50,451 bases of DNA from Solirubrobacteraceae bacterium (GTDB lineage Bacteria > Actinomycetota > Thermoleophilia > Solirubrobacterales > Solirubrobacteraceae), in contig JAEMSV010000018.1 in the NCBI GenBank assembly GCA_016462625.1, forward strand, positions 1 through 50,451, in the 5' to 3' direction. This document shows positions 25,973 through 34,027 of this stretch, one piece after another. The stretch's first letter is position 1; each line of letters starts with the position of its first letter. Both the position numbers and the translations under genes were made by a program. The notes beneath the pieces were generated by a model that saw nothing but the letters and a program-made list of their open reading frames with translations, was not told the DNA's origin and did not search any database.

Positions 25973-26809
25973 ATGCCCCCCCGCGCCCGTGAGCTCCAGG
26001 CGCGGCTGTTCCCGCAGGGATATGTCGATCTCGCTCGGCAGATCCTGCTGTTCGCCGCCGCCTACTACGCCTACCGCTACACCCGCGGCTGGGTCAATGG
26101 ACCCGAATCCGCGGCCACGGCGTTCGAAAACGCGCGGAACCTGATCGGCGTCGAACGCGCGCTCAACGTCTTCGTCGAGCCCGGCCTGCAGACGCTTCTC
26201 GCCGGCGAGCGCTGGATCTTTGACGCGGCGAGCTGGGTGTACATCAACGCGCAGACCACGGTCACGCTCGGCTGCCTCGTCTGGATCTACCTGCTCCGGA
26301 ACAAGAGCTTCTACTTCGTCCGCAACATGTTCCTCACGGCGTTCTTCCTGGCGCTCGTGGGCTACGTGCTGTACCCGACCGCACCGCCGCGGTTCTTCCC
26401 CGAATGGGGCTTCCACGACACCGTCGAGGAGTTCACGGGGATCCCGCAGGACAGCGTCACGATCGACAACCTCTTCAACCCGTACGCCGCTGTGCCGTCG
26501 ATGCACGTCGGGTTCTCGCTGATGATCGGCTGGCCGCTGGCCCGCCTGTGCAAGCGCCGGCCCGTCAAGGTCTTCTGGGCGATCTACCCGCTGATCGTCA
26601 CGTTCGTGATCGTCGTGACGGCGAACCACTTCCTCGCCGACGCGTTCCTCGGAGCGCTGACCGCCGGCGCGGGCGCACTCGTCGCCGTCGGCTTGTCGAA
26701 GCTGCGCCCGGTCTGGCGGTTCGACGGGCACCCGGAGACGGACCTTGCGCCGGTCCTCGAGGAAGAGCTCGAGCACGTGGCTGAGTCGCGCGCGAGCACA
26801 CCCGCTTAG
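25973..26809 (+). CDS. PAP2-superfamily membrane phosphatase/inositolphosphotransferase-like
   Basis: 278 residues, about six membrane segments. The PAP2 active site is split as usual: VLYPTAPPRFFPEWGF, AVPSMHVGFSLMIGWPL (nucleophile-assisting His) and TANHFLADAFLGAL (second His and Asp). The PTAPPR and PSMH forms belong to the branch that includes Aur1/Ipt1-type enzymes acting on inositol phospholipids. It sits just before a CDP-alcohol phosphatidyltransferase and inositol-1-phosphate synthase, so removal of phosphate from phosphatidylinositol phosphate, or transfer of phosphoinositol, is plausible but not shown. Confidence 0.85.
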   Translation: MPPRARELQARLFPQGYVDLARQILLFAAAYYAYRYTRGWVNGPESAATAFENARNLIGVERALNVFVEPGLQTLLAGERWIFDAASWVYINAQTTVTLGCLVWIYLLRNKSFYFVRNMFLTAFFLALVGYVLYPTAPPRFFPEWGFHDTVEEFTGIPQDSVTIDNLFNPYAAVPSMHVGFSLMIGWPLARLCKRRPVKVFWAIYPLIVTFVIVVTANHFLADAFLGALTAGAGALVAVGLSKLRPVWRFDGHPETDLAPVLEEELEHVAESRASTPA

Positions 26810-26820
26810 GCTCTTCGGTC

Positions 26821-27432
26821 ATGTCCTCCCCCGCTGATGGAGCACGGCCCCGGCCGCAGCTCATGAACGACACGATGCGCAACAGGCTCATCGAGTCGCG
26901 TCTGACCCCGAACGCGATCAGCATGACGGGCCTTCTCCTGTGCCTCGTCGCCGCGGTGCTCGTCTGGCAGGAGGAGTGGATCCTGGGCGGTATCGCCTTC
27001 ATCGTGGGCTCGGTCTGCGACACGCTCGACGGCCGCTACTCGCGCATGAGCGGCAAGGGCTCGCCCTTCGGCGCGTTCCTCGACTCGACGCTCGACCGCA
27101 TCGAGGAAGGGCTCATGCTCGCCGCGATCGGCATCTACTTCGCCTCGCAGGCCGACGAGCTCGCGGTCTTCGGCGTCGTCGTCGCCGCGGTCGCGTCCCT
27201 GATGGTCTCGTACACTCGTGCACGCGCCGAGGCCCTCGGCGTGGAGTGCAAGGTCGGGTTCGGCAACCGCGCAGCGCGGGTGGCGATCCTCTCCGCGGGC
27301 ATCCTCCTCTTCGGCATCGGCGTCGACGAGGCTCTGGAGGCCTCGGTGTACGTCCTCGCCGTGCTCGGGACCATCACGTTCCTGCAGCGCATCTTCCACG
27401 TCCGCGGGCAGCTGAACCAGCCGGCCGTGTAA
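26821..27432 (+). CDS. CDP-alcohol phosphatidyltransferase (probable phosphatidylinositol-phosphate synthase)
   Basis: 203 residues, about six membrane segments. The signature D-x2-DG-x2-[AS]R-x8-G-x3-D-x3-D is intact in CDTLDGRYSRMSGKGSPFGA followed by FLDSTLDR, the Mg-binding site. The family joins a CDP-diacylglycerol to an alcohol phosphate or polyol. With inositol-1-phosphate synthase 95 nt downstream, the likely acceptor is inositol-1-phosphate, as in mycobacterial PgsA1. The ATG lies 11 nt after the PAP2 stop. The second active-site Ala is Ser here, which still fits the family. Confidence 0.87.
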   Translation: MSSPADGARPRPQLMNDTMRNRLIESRLTPNAISMTGLLLCLVAAVLVWQEEWILGGIAFIVGSVCDTLDGRYSRMSGKGSPFGAFLDSTLDRIEEGLMLAAIGIYFASQADELAVFGVVVAAVASLMVSYTRARAEALGVECKVGFGNRAARVAILSAGILLFGIGVDEALEASVYVLAVLGTITFLQRIFHVRGQLNQPAV

Positions 27433-27526
27433 CCAGAGGGCTCCGCCGGGGTCCGTAGTAGCTGGTCCACAGACTTCGCAGCAACGCAGTCTCCGAACTC
27501 CTTAGAAGGGAATCCCCCAGACAGTC

Positions 27527-28726
27527 ATGAGTGACACGAACGGTTCCGGCCGCTATCAGCACGACAAGGTCCGCGTCGCGATCATCGGCGTCGGCAACTG
27601 CGCCAACGCGTTCGTGCAGGGCGTGTACCACTACCAGGACGCCAACCCGGATGAGCCCGTCCCGGGCCTCATGCACGTCGACCTCGGCGGCTACCACGTC
27701 CGTGACATCGAGTTCACGGCCGCCTTCGACATCAACAAGACGAAGGTCGGCAAGGACCTCGCCCAGGCGATCTGGCAGGACCCGAACGACACGATCAAGT
27801 TCACGAACAAGGTCCCGAAGTCGATCGGCGCGCCCGTCTACCGCGGCATGACGCACGACGGCCTCGGCAAGTACCTCAAGGAGAAGATCACGAAGGCGCC
27901 GGGCGAGACCGACGACATCGTGCAGATCCTCAAGGACACGAAGACGGACGTCGTCGTCTCCTACCTCCCGGTCGGCTCCGAAGAGGCGACCAAGTGGTAC
28001 GTCGAGAAGGTCATCGAGGCCGGCTGCGGCTTCGTGAACTGCATCCCGGTCTTCATCGCCTCCAGCGACTACTGGGACAAGCGCTTCAAGAAGGCCAAGC
28101 TCCCGATCGTCGGCGACGACATCAAGTCGCAGGTCGGCGCGACGATCGTCCACCGCCAGCTGGCGCGCCTGTTCCACGACCGCGGCGTCGAGCTGCAGCG
28201 CACCTCGCAGCTGAACGTCGGCGGCAACATGGACTTCTACAACATGCTCGAGCGCGAGCGCCTGGAGTCCAAGAAGATCTCCAAGACGAACGCGGTGACC
28301 TCGGTCGCCGGCCTCGAGATGGAGAAGGACAACGTCCACGTCGGTCCCTCGGACTACGTGCCGTGGCTCACGGACCGCAAGTGGGCGCACATCCGCCTCG
28401 AGGGCAAGGCCTTCGGCGGCGTGCCGCTCATGGCCGAGCTCAAGCTCGAGGTCTGGGACTCCCCGAACTCGGCGGGCATCGTCACCGACGCCGTGCGCTG
28501 CTGCAAGCTCGCGCTGAACAACGGCATCGGCGGCCAGATCGACGGCCCGTCCTCGTACCTCATGAAGTCGCCGAAGAACCAGCGCCCCGATGACCAGGCC
28601 CGCCTGGACACGGACAAGTTCATCGCGAAGAACGCGAAGGACGACACGATCGCCAAGGTCGTGAAGAAGGCCGCTGCGGCCAAGAAGAAGGCGCCGGCGA
28701 AGAAGCCCGCCGCTTCGAAGTCCTAG
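27527..28726 (+). CDS. ino1: Inositol-3-phosphate synthase
   Basis: 399 residues. It converts glucose-6-phosphate to inositol phosphate with bound [22 protein letters not shown] is the Rossmann loop. [57 protein letters not shown] and [12 protein letters not shown] are family blocks, the last two at the active site. The C-terminus has an extra Lys/Ala tail ([20 protein letters not shown]) not needed for catalysis. A purine-rich AGAAGGGA lies 15 nt before ATG 27527, unusually far. Last gene of the inositol-lipid set, ended by an intrinsic terminator. Confidence 0.96.
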   Translation: MSDTNGSGRYQHDKVRVAIIGVGNCANAFVQGVYHYQDANPDEPVPGLMHVDLGGYHVRDIEFTAAFDINKTKVGKDLAQAIWQDPNDTIKFTNKVPKSIGAPVYRGMTHDGLGKYLKEKITKAPGETDDIVQILKDTKTDVVVSYLPVGSEEATKWYVEKVIEAGCGFVNCIPVFIASSDYWDKRFKKAKLPIVGDDIKSQVGATIVHRQLARLFHDRGVELQRTSQLNVGGNMDFYNMLERERLESKKISKTNAVTSVAGLEMEKDNVHVGPSDYVPWLTDRKWAHIRLEGKAFGGVPLMAELKLEVWDSPNSAGIVTDAVRCCKLALNNGIGGQIDGPSSYLMKSPKNQRPDDQARLDTDKFIAKNAKDDTIAKVVKKAAAAKKKAPAKKPAASKS

Positions 28727-28752
28727 CGACCCGGCACTTCACAGATGTGGTT

Positions 28753-28784
28753 CGACGGCCCGCTCTGGCGGGCCGTCGGCGTTT
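28753..28784 (+). terminator. Intrinsic terminator of inositol-3-phosphate synthase gene
   Basis: Perfect 11-bp stem cgacggcccgc (28753-28763) / gcgggccgtcg (28768-28778), loop tctg, then gcgTTT. 27 nt after the stop. Confidence 0.8.
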
Positions 28785-28956
28785 CTAGATGGTTGATTCC
28801 ACGACCAGGTGGTTCGGCCGTGCGTGCATCCGTGGATGCCAGGCGGCGCGGCGTGATCCGGAACAGTGCCGGTGGCACGGGCCGGATTGCGACGTGCCGA
28901 CTGGCGCCCCGGGGCGCGCACGGACGCACCGGCTGGTCGTGGAATCAACCATCTAG
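28785..28956. repeat. 172-bp near-perfect palindromic element (MITE-like or structured RNA)
   Basis: The outer 24 bp are a perfect inverted repeat (28785-28808 with 28933-28956). Pairing continues inward in register: ccgtgcg (28818-28824) / cgcacgg (28917-28923), gccag (28838-28842) / ctggc (28901-28905), atccgg (28856-28861) / ccggat (28882-28887), and gtgcc (28866-28870) / ggcac (28874-28878) around a 3-nt loop. By hand alignment about 66 of 81 arm positions pair, and about half of the mismatches would be G-U pairs in plus-strand RNA. Both ends are CTAG, which could be a target duplication or part of the repeat. The right CTAG contains the stop codon of the yceI-like gene. Confidence 0.8.
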
Positions 28957-29459
28957 GGCAGGGCCGCTGCGATGTCGACGTCGACGCGATCGCTCACGCG
29001 CAGGCCGCCCATCATGGCCGTCTGCGGGGTGATGCCGAAGTCGGTCTGCAGCACCCCCACCGTGCCGCGCGCGACGCCGTCGTCGCCAATCCGGAGCTCG
29101 GCGCGCAGCGGACGAGTCCGCCCGGCGAGGGTCAGCTCACCGGTGACGGCCAGGGTGTCGTCGGTGCGAGACAGCTCGGTCGAGCTGAATCGGACGGGGA
29201 GGCCGAGCAACACCTTGTCGTCGATCGTCTGCGCGATGCGTGCGCGGTCGGCGTCGGTGAGCGCCTTGAGGCCGCCGAGGCCCTCGCGGACCGTGAGCGA
29301 TCGAGGGTCGACCTCGAACACCACCTCGTCGCCATCGCCCGCCACGGACCACGACGTGACGTCGATGACGAGGTCGTGGCCCATCCGCGCGGCGCGGCCC
29401 TCTCGCGAGGTGCGCACCACGACGCTGCCGTCCTGGGGTCCGTTGGTCATGCGTCGCAC
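28953..29459 (-). CDS. YceI-like protein
   Basis: 168 residues from GTG 29459 (GGAGG 6 nt upstream); ATG starts at 29486 or 29450 are possible. YceI pattern: RMGHDLVIDVTSWSVAG, VFEVDPRSLTVREG, LGLPVRFSSTELSRTDDTLA, VTGELTLAGRTRPLRAEL and VGVLQTDFGITPQ. YceI folds are lipocalin-like barrels that bind polyprenoid or fatty ligands. No signal peptide, so probably cytosolic. The stop codon lies in the right end of the 172-bp palindrome. Confidence 0.85.
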   Translation of the reverse strand: MRRMTNGPQDGSVVVRTSREGRAARMGHDLVIDVTSWSVAGDGDEVVFEVDPRSLTVREGLGGLKALTDADRARIAQTIDDKVLLGLPVRFSSTELSRTDDTLAVTGELTLAGRTRPLRAELRIGDDGVARGTVGVLQTDFGITPQTAMMGGLRVSDRVDVDIAAALP

Positions 29460-29541
29460 GATGACCCTCCGGACGTCCTCGTCCATCCGAGCGGAGTACG
29501 GCTCGGGACCACGTACTTGCCCGTGTCCTCGGCGGCCGCCC

Positions 29542-30009
29542 TCAGAGCTCGAGCTCGTAATAGAGCATCACAGGACCGTCCGGACCGCCTTCGCGGTTCG
29601 TGAAGCCCAGTGACTCGTAGAGCGCGACGGCCGCGAGGTCGTCCGTGCTCGTGGTCAGATCCATGTGGTCGGCGCCGCGCTCGCGCGCGTTCTCCAGCGC
29701 CGCCGCCATGAGCGCGCGCCCCATGCCCTCGCCGCGGCGGTCCGGCACGACGTACAGCTCGGCGAGGTAGCAGTTCGGCGCGTCGGACCAGATCGTGTCC
29801 TGGAATGACAGCACCGCCATGCCGTCCGGGCCGTCTCCGACCAGAAGAATCTCCGAGGTCGTCGCAGCGAGATGCCGGCGCAGGCGCTCGGCCATCGACG
29901 GCGGGTCCTCGGCCGGCTCGTCGAACTCGCGGTTGAAGTCGTAGAGGAGCTGCGCGGCCGCGAGGCAGTCGTCGGGCTCGGCGGTCCGCACGAGGTGAAC
30001 GGCGGTCAT
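29542..30009 (-). CDS. GNAT-family N-acetyltransferase
   Basis: 155 residues from ATG 30009. The acetyl-CoA loop is YVVPDRRGEGMGRALMAAAL, with DHMDLTTSTDDLAAVALYES and LGFTNREG as the C-terminal motif. The N-terminus VRTAEPDDCLAAAQLLYDF fits the family. The acceptor is unknown. It is divergent from the glycosyltransferase-PHP fusion gene. Confidence 0.9.
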   Translation of the reverse strand: MTAVHLVRTAEPDDCLAAAQLLYDFNREFDEPAEDPPSMAERLRRHLAATTSEILLVGDGPDGMAVLSFQDTIWSDAPNCYLAELYVVPDRRGEGMGRALMAAALENARERGADHMDLTTSTDDLAAVALYESLGFTNREGGPDGPVMLYYELEL

Positions 30010-30060
30010 GGCGGGAGTCTGCCGGACAGCCGCTCGCGCGTGGGCCATATCCTCCCGGGC

Positions 30061-31968
30061 GTGATCTCGCCGCTGGCGATCATCCATGTCACGCCCTACG
30101 CGTGGGAGGACACCGCCAACCCGGTCAACCGGCACATCGCCGGGGTGACCGACGAGCTGGCGAAGCGCAACCACCGCGTGCTCATCGTCGCGCCCAGCCG
30201 GCACAGCTCCCAGGTGCGTGCCGACCGCAAGGCGCTGCGCTCGGACCCCTCGACCCTCCTGCCCGCGCCCGGTGACGCGCCACGGCTCCTCGCGATCGGG
30301 GAGCTGCTGCCCGAGGTCACCGCCGGCCGCCGCCGCGCCGCCGTCCCGGTGGACGTCACGCGCGCGATCGAGCAGCTGCACGAGTCGCTCGCGCTCGACA
30401 TCTGCCACGTGCATGAGCCATTCGCGCCATCCGTGAGCAGCGCCGCGCTGCGCCACTCGCGCGCGCTGAACGTCGGCACGTTTCACGCGCCCACCGAGCG
30501 CCTCGTCTCCACGCAGCTCGCGCGCCGGGTCGTCGAGCTCGTCTTCGGCCGGCTCGACACCCGGCTGGCCAGCTACAACGCCACCGCCCAGCTCATGGAG
30601 CGGTTCTTCCCCGCGCAGTACCGAACGCTGAACCCGGGCGCCGTGGTACCCGAGCCCCGCCCGGCCAATGAGGGCCCGGTCCACATCGTCTTCGTCGACT
30701 CCGAGGAACGCGCCGCGCTGCGCTCCTTCCTGCGCGGTCTGCGCCGCCTCGAGGCCAGCGACGCGTGGAAGGCGACCGTCGTCAGCAGCCGCGGCCTGTC
30801 CTCGTCGACCCCGCTGCGGACCGACCTGCGCGCGAAGGTCACCGTCGTCGAGCCCGACGGCCAGGGCGCCGCCGGCGCCGTCGCCGGCGCGGACATCGTC
30901 GTCCTCGCCTCCGAGGGCGCCCGGCCCGCACCCACGGTCCTGCTCGCGGCGATCGGCGCGCGCGCCGTGCCCCTCGCCGCCGAGCTGCCGGTCTACCAGG
31001 AGCTCCTCGACGAGGGTCAGCGCGGCCTGCTGTTCGCCCCCCGCGAGCCCGAGGTCCTGGCTGCGCAGCTCGGCCGGCTGATCGGCGACCGCGCCCTGCG
31101 CGACCGCCTGCGCGCCGCGTCGGACGGCCTGCGCGCCGCGACCCTGCCGTACGGGCACGTCGCGTCCGAACTCGACGCGATCTACGAGGAGGTCGTCGGC
31201 CGCCGCCACGGCGACCGGACCAACCCCGCCGCGCGCAAGCGGGTCGAGAAGCGCGCGCGCATCGACGTCGACCTGCACATGCACACCGACCACTCCGGCG
31301 ACTGCGCCACCCCGGTCGAGGTGCTGCTCGCCACCGCGCGCGACCAGGGGATCGGCGCGATCGCCGTCACCGACCACAACGAGATCTCCGGCGCGGTCGA
31401 CGCGCAGGCGAAGTCCGAGGAGTACGGGGTCAAGGTCATCCTCGCCGAGGAGGTCAAGACCAAGGAGCAGGGCGAGGTCATCGGCCTGTTCATCTCCGAG
31501 AAGATCCCGCGCGGCCTGACGCTGCAGGAGACGGTTGCCGAGATCAAGCGCCAGGGCGGCCTCGTCTACGTGCCGCACCCGTTCGACCGGATGCACGCGG
31601 TTCCGGACTACGAGCACCTGCTGGCGATCATCGACGACATCGACCTGATCGAGGTCTACAACCCGCGGGTCGCGATCGGCGCCTTCAACGAAGAGGCCCA
31701 GCGCTTCTCCGAGAAGTACCGCATCCCCGCGGCGGCCGGCAGCGACAGCCATGTCGCGCAGGGGCTGGGCACCGTCCGCAACCGGATGCCCGACTTCGAC
31801 GGCCCCGAGGAGTTCCTCGCATCGCTGGCCTCGAACCAAATCATCACGAAGCCCGGGACCTTGCTGTACGTCCAGGCGCTGAAGTTCCTGGAGACCAAAG
31901 CCACGCCCCCCGCCGCGCGGCGCGCGCGCAAGGCGCGGCGGGTGAAGCGAGCGACACGCAACGCGTGA
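30061..31968 (+). CDS. GT4-type glycosyltransferase fused to a PHP-domain phosphoesterase
   Basis: 635 residues from GTG 30061, 7 nt after TATCCT. Residues 1-385 form a GT-B fold: IIHVTPYAWEDTANPVNRHI, ICHVHEPFAPSVSS, GTFHAPTERLVS, and in the second half VAGADIVVLASEGARPAPTV and ELLDEGQRGLLFAP. The usual GT4 C-terminal E-x7-E is only partly kept. Residues about 400-610 form a PHP domain with all metal motifs: DLHMHTDHSGD, AVTDHNEISG, LAEEVKT, VPHPFDR and AAGSDSH. It ends in a basic tail (ARRARKARRVKRATRNA). The fusion suggests that the phosphoesterase acts on the product or substrate of the transferase. It overlaps the next gene by one base. Confidence 0.87.
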   Translation: MISPLAIIHVTPYAWEDTANPVNRHIAGVTDELAKRNHRVLIVAPSRHSSQVRADRKALRSDPSTLLPAPGDAPRLLAIGELLPEVTAGRRRAAVPVDVTRAIEQLHESLALDICHVHEPFAPSVSSAALRHSRALNVGTFHAPTERLVSTQLARRVVELVFGRLDTRLASYNATAQLMERFFPAQYRTLNPGAVVPEPRPANEGPVHIVFVDSEERAALRSFLRGLRRLEASDAWKATVVSSRGLSSSTPLRTDLRAKVTVVEPDGQGAAGAVAGADIVVLASEGARPAPTVLLAAIGARAVPLAAELPVYQELLDEGQRGLLFAPREPEVLAAQLGRLIGDRALRDRLRAASDGLRAATLPYGHVASELDAIYEEVVGRRHGDRTNPAARKRVEKRARIDVDLHMHTDHSGDCATPVEVLLATARDQGIGAIAVTDHNEISGAVDAQAKSEEYGVKVILAEEVKTKEQGEVIGLFISEKIPRGLTLQETVAEIKRQGGLVYVPHPFDRMHAVPDYEHLLAIIDDIDLIEVYNPRVAIGAFNEEAQRFSEKYRIPAAAGSDSHVAQGLGTVRNRMPDFDGPEEFLASLASNQIITKPGTLLYVQALKFLETKATPPAARRARKARRVKRATRNA

Positions 31969-32618
31969 TGCATCGGCAGGAGGAACACCACCCTCCGTTA
32001 AACCCCGAGTCCGTGCGCATCACGGACGACGAGATTCGGGAGAAGTACCTCGAGCGCGCGATTCGCGAGATCAACCAGCTCACCCGCGACATCCAGGGCT
32101 GCGAGACCTGCCCGCGCGGCGGGGTGATGCCGGTGGTCGGGTCAGGCCACCCGCAAGCCGAGATCATGCTGCTCAAGCACGAGGCGCTGCCGAGCGAGGT
32201 CGAGGAGGGCGTCGCCTTCTACGGGCGCTCGGGCAACGCGCTGATGAAGGCCCTGAAGCGGCTGCAGATCGATCCGCTCGCGGTCTACGGGACGCTGTGC
32301 GTGAAGTGCCCGGTCGGGGACGCTTCGCTCGCCGACCCGGCGTGCATCGCGCGGGTCGCCGAGGAGTTCGCGATCGTCCAGCCCAAGATGCTGGTCGTCA
32401 TGGGCGCGTACACGCTGGACATCGTCAACGAGCTGCAGCTCCCGCTCGCCCGCAGCGTCGCCGCCCGCCCTGGCGAGATCCAGCAGCTCACCCCCTCGAC
32501 CGACCTGCTCTTCACGCCGAACATCGACGAGTCACTCGACGAAGAGGACGCCAAGCGCGAATTCTGGTCGTCCTTCCGGGTGCTCGGCGACTGGTACGCG
32601 GACCTGCCTCCGTATTAG
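31968..32618 (+). CDS. Divergent uracil-DNA-glycosylase-superfamily protein
   Basis: 216 residues; ATG 31968 overlaps the upstream TGA by one base (TGATG). The order follows iron-sulfur UDGs of family 4: CETC (Cys45, 48), VPVVGSG-like GVMPVVGSGHPQAEIMLL, FYGRSGNALMKALKRL, and a second Cys group at 111, 114 and 126. Key catalytic pieces differ: the GE[AG]PG loop reads KHEALP, and the C-terminal His-Pro loop reads FTPNIDES without His. So it keeps the fold and probably the cluster but may not excise uracil. Coupling to the GT4-PHP gene hints at an unrelated role. Confidence 0.72.
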   Translation: MHRQEEHHPPLNPESVRITDDEIREKYLERAIREINQLTRDIQGCETCPRGGVMPVVGSGHPQAEIMLLKHEALPSEVEEGVAFYGRSGNALMKALKRLQIDPLAVYGTLCVKCPVGDASLADPACIARVAEEFAIVQPKMLVVMGAYTLDIVNELQLPLARSVAARPGEIQQLTPSTDLLFTPNIDESLDEEDAKREFWSSFRVLGDWYADLPPY

Positions 32619-32659
32619 CCCCGGTGTTGGCCCTGCGGTGTCGCGGGTACATTGCGCCT

Positions 32660-32842
32660 ATGGACCTTGAGGAACAGACCCTCGAGCGCACGGGCGACCG
32701 CTGTGAGGTGTGTGACGCCAAGCTGACGTCGGCCGAGATCCAGCTCGCGCTGGAGACCGGTGGCGCCGCGTTGTGCAGCGTGCACGCGGCGGAGGTCGTC
32801 CCGCTCGAAGACGACGCGCTCGACGCTGTTGAAGCCGAGTAG
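32660..32842 (+). CDS. Small zinc-finger-like protein, 60 residues
   Basis: ATG 32660 lies 6 nt after TACATT (32648-32653). CEVC and, 24 residues on, CSVH form a possible C2-CH zinc site (RCEVCDAKLTSAEIQLALET; ALCSVHAAEV), followed by an acidic tail (EDDALDAVEAE). Too short for a catalytic domain; a regulator or partner protein is possible. It converges on the ABC permease gene with a 6-nt gap. Family not recognised. Confidence 0.65.
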   Translation: MDLEEQTLERTGDRCEVCDAKLTSAEIQLALETGGAALCSVHAAEVVPLEDDALDAVEAE

Positions 32843-32848
32843 CCCGGG

Positions 32849-34027
32849 CTAGCGCCCGATCGCCAGCGCCTCGCGCAGCGGGACGCGTGCGCCCATGCGC
32901 AGGATCGCGTGGTCGTAGACGCGCGCCGCCAGGGCGAGGACGCCTGCCGCGGTCAGGACGAGCAGGGCGACGGCGAGCAGCGCCTCGGCCGTGCCGGCGT
33001 CGCCGGCGATGACGCGCGGCGGCATCACCATCGGCGAGGAGAGCGGGACGAGCGCCGCGACCGACGCGAGCATGGACGACGGATCCTGCATCGCCTGGAG
33101 CGCGATGAAGAACGACGCGACGAGCAGGATCAGCAGCGGCGAGACCGTCGACTGCACGTCCTCCTGGCGGCTGACGAGCGCGCCCGCGACCGCGAAGAGC
33201 GCCGCGTAGACGAGGTAGCCGAGCAGGAAGAACCCGAGGGTCACCGCGAGCGCACCGAGCATTCCGGCATCGAGGTCGACGACATCCAGCGCACCCGCGA
33301 GCCCGATGCCGGGGACGGCGATGACGAGCAGCTGCACGAAGCCGAGCACGCCGATGCCGAGGATCTTGCCGGCGAGCAGCGGCGTCGACGGAATCGCGCT
33401 CAGCAGGAGCTCGACGACGCGCGAGCCCTTCTCCTCCGCGATCCCGTTGGCCACCCACATGCCGAACGTGATGAGCTGGCCATAGAGCAGCAGCGCGGCG
33501 ACGAACGCGACCCCGGCCGCACCGTCGTCGTCGGGCGCGATCGCGCGCACGGCCACGCGCGGCGGGGCGAGCGCGCCGCGCCGATCGGCCTCCGACACGC
33601 CCGCATCTGCGAGCTCGTCGTCGAGGGCGACCGTCGAGGCGGCACCGCGCAGCGCCTGCCCGAGCCGTTCGTCGAGGTCCTCCTGCACGATGATCTGCGC
33701 GCCGGCGCCGGTGAGGACCGCGTCCACCCGGTCGTCGCCGACGTCATCACGGGCGGCCTCGAGCGTCGCGGCCTCACGCACCTTCAGCTTCGCGTCACCG
33801 GCCTCCAGGGAAGCCGCCGCCACCTTGGCGATCCGCGCGCTGTCGTCGTCGCCGCGGACCACCGCCAAGGTGTACCGGTCGTCCCCGCCGCCGAGCACGG
33901 CCGAGAGCACGACGACCACCGCGATGATCACGACGCTCACGAGTGTCCCGATCTGAAAGGTGCGGTCACGCGCGCGCTCGACGATCTCCCGGCGGGCGAT
34001 GAGCCAGGTGGCCTCCGCGCGAGTCAT
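32849..34027 (-). CDS. ABC-2 type (NatB-like) permease
   Basis: 392 residues from ATG 34027, overlapping the ATPase stop as ATGA. One N-terminal membrane helix (LVSVVIIAVVVVLSAVLGGG), a large extracytoplasmic domain (about 50-175), then six membrane segments including LLLYGQLITFGMWVANGIAE. EEKGSRVVELLLSAIPSTPL is the coupling region typical of NatB/CcmB-like exporters. It forms the channel for the adjoining ATPase. Substrate unknown; relatives export Na+ or lipids. Confidence 0.88.
   Translation of the reverse strand: MTRAEATWLIARREIVERARDRTFQIGTLVSVVIIAVVVVLSAVLGGGDDRYTLAVVRGDDDSARIAKVAAASLEAGDAKLKVREAATLEAARDDVGDDRVDAVLTGAGAQIIVQEDLDERLGQALRGAASTVALDDELADAGVSEADRRGALAPPRVAVRAIAPDDDGAAGVAFVAALLLYGQLITFGMWVANGIAEEKGSRVVELLLSAIPSTPLLAGKILGIGVLGFVQLLVIAVPGIGLAGALDVVDLDAGMLGALAVTLGFFLLGYLVYAALFAVAGALVSRQEDVQSTVSPLLILLVASFFIALQAMQDPSSMLASVAALVPLSSPMVMPPRVIAGDAGTAEALLAVALLVLTAAGVLALAARVYDHAILRMGARVPLREALAIGR

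Noticed and set aside
26807..26812. TAGGCT before the phosphatidyltransferase as a leaderless promoter
   Set aside because: The TAG is the stop codon of the preceding gene. The same applies to TAGGTT at 45071, TAGATT at 43402-43407 and TAACAT at 25958, so these were not counted in the leaderless set.
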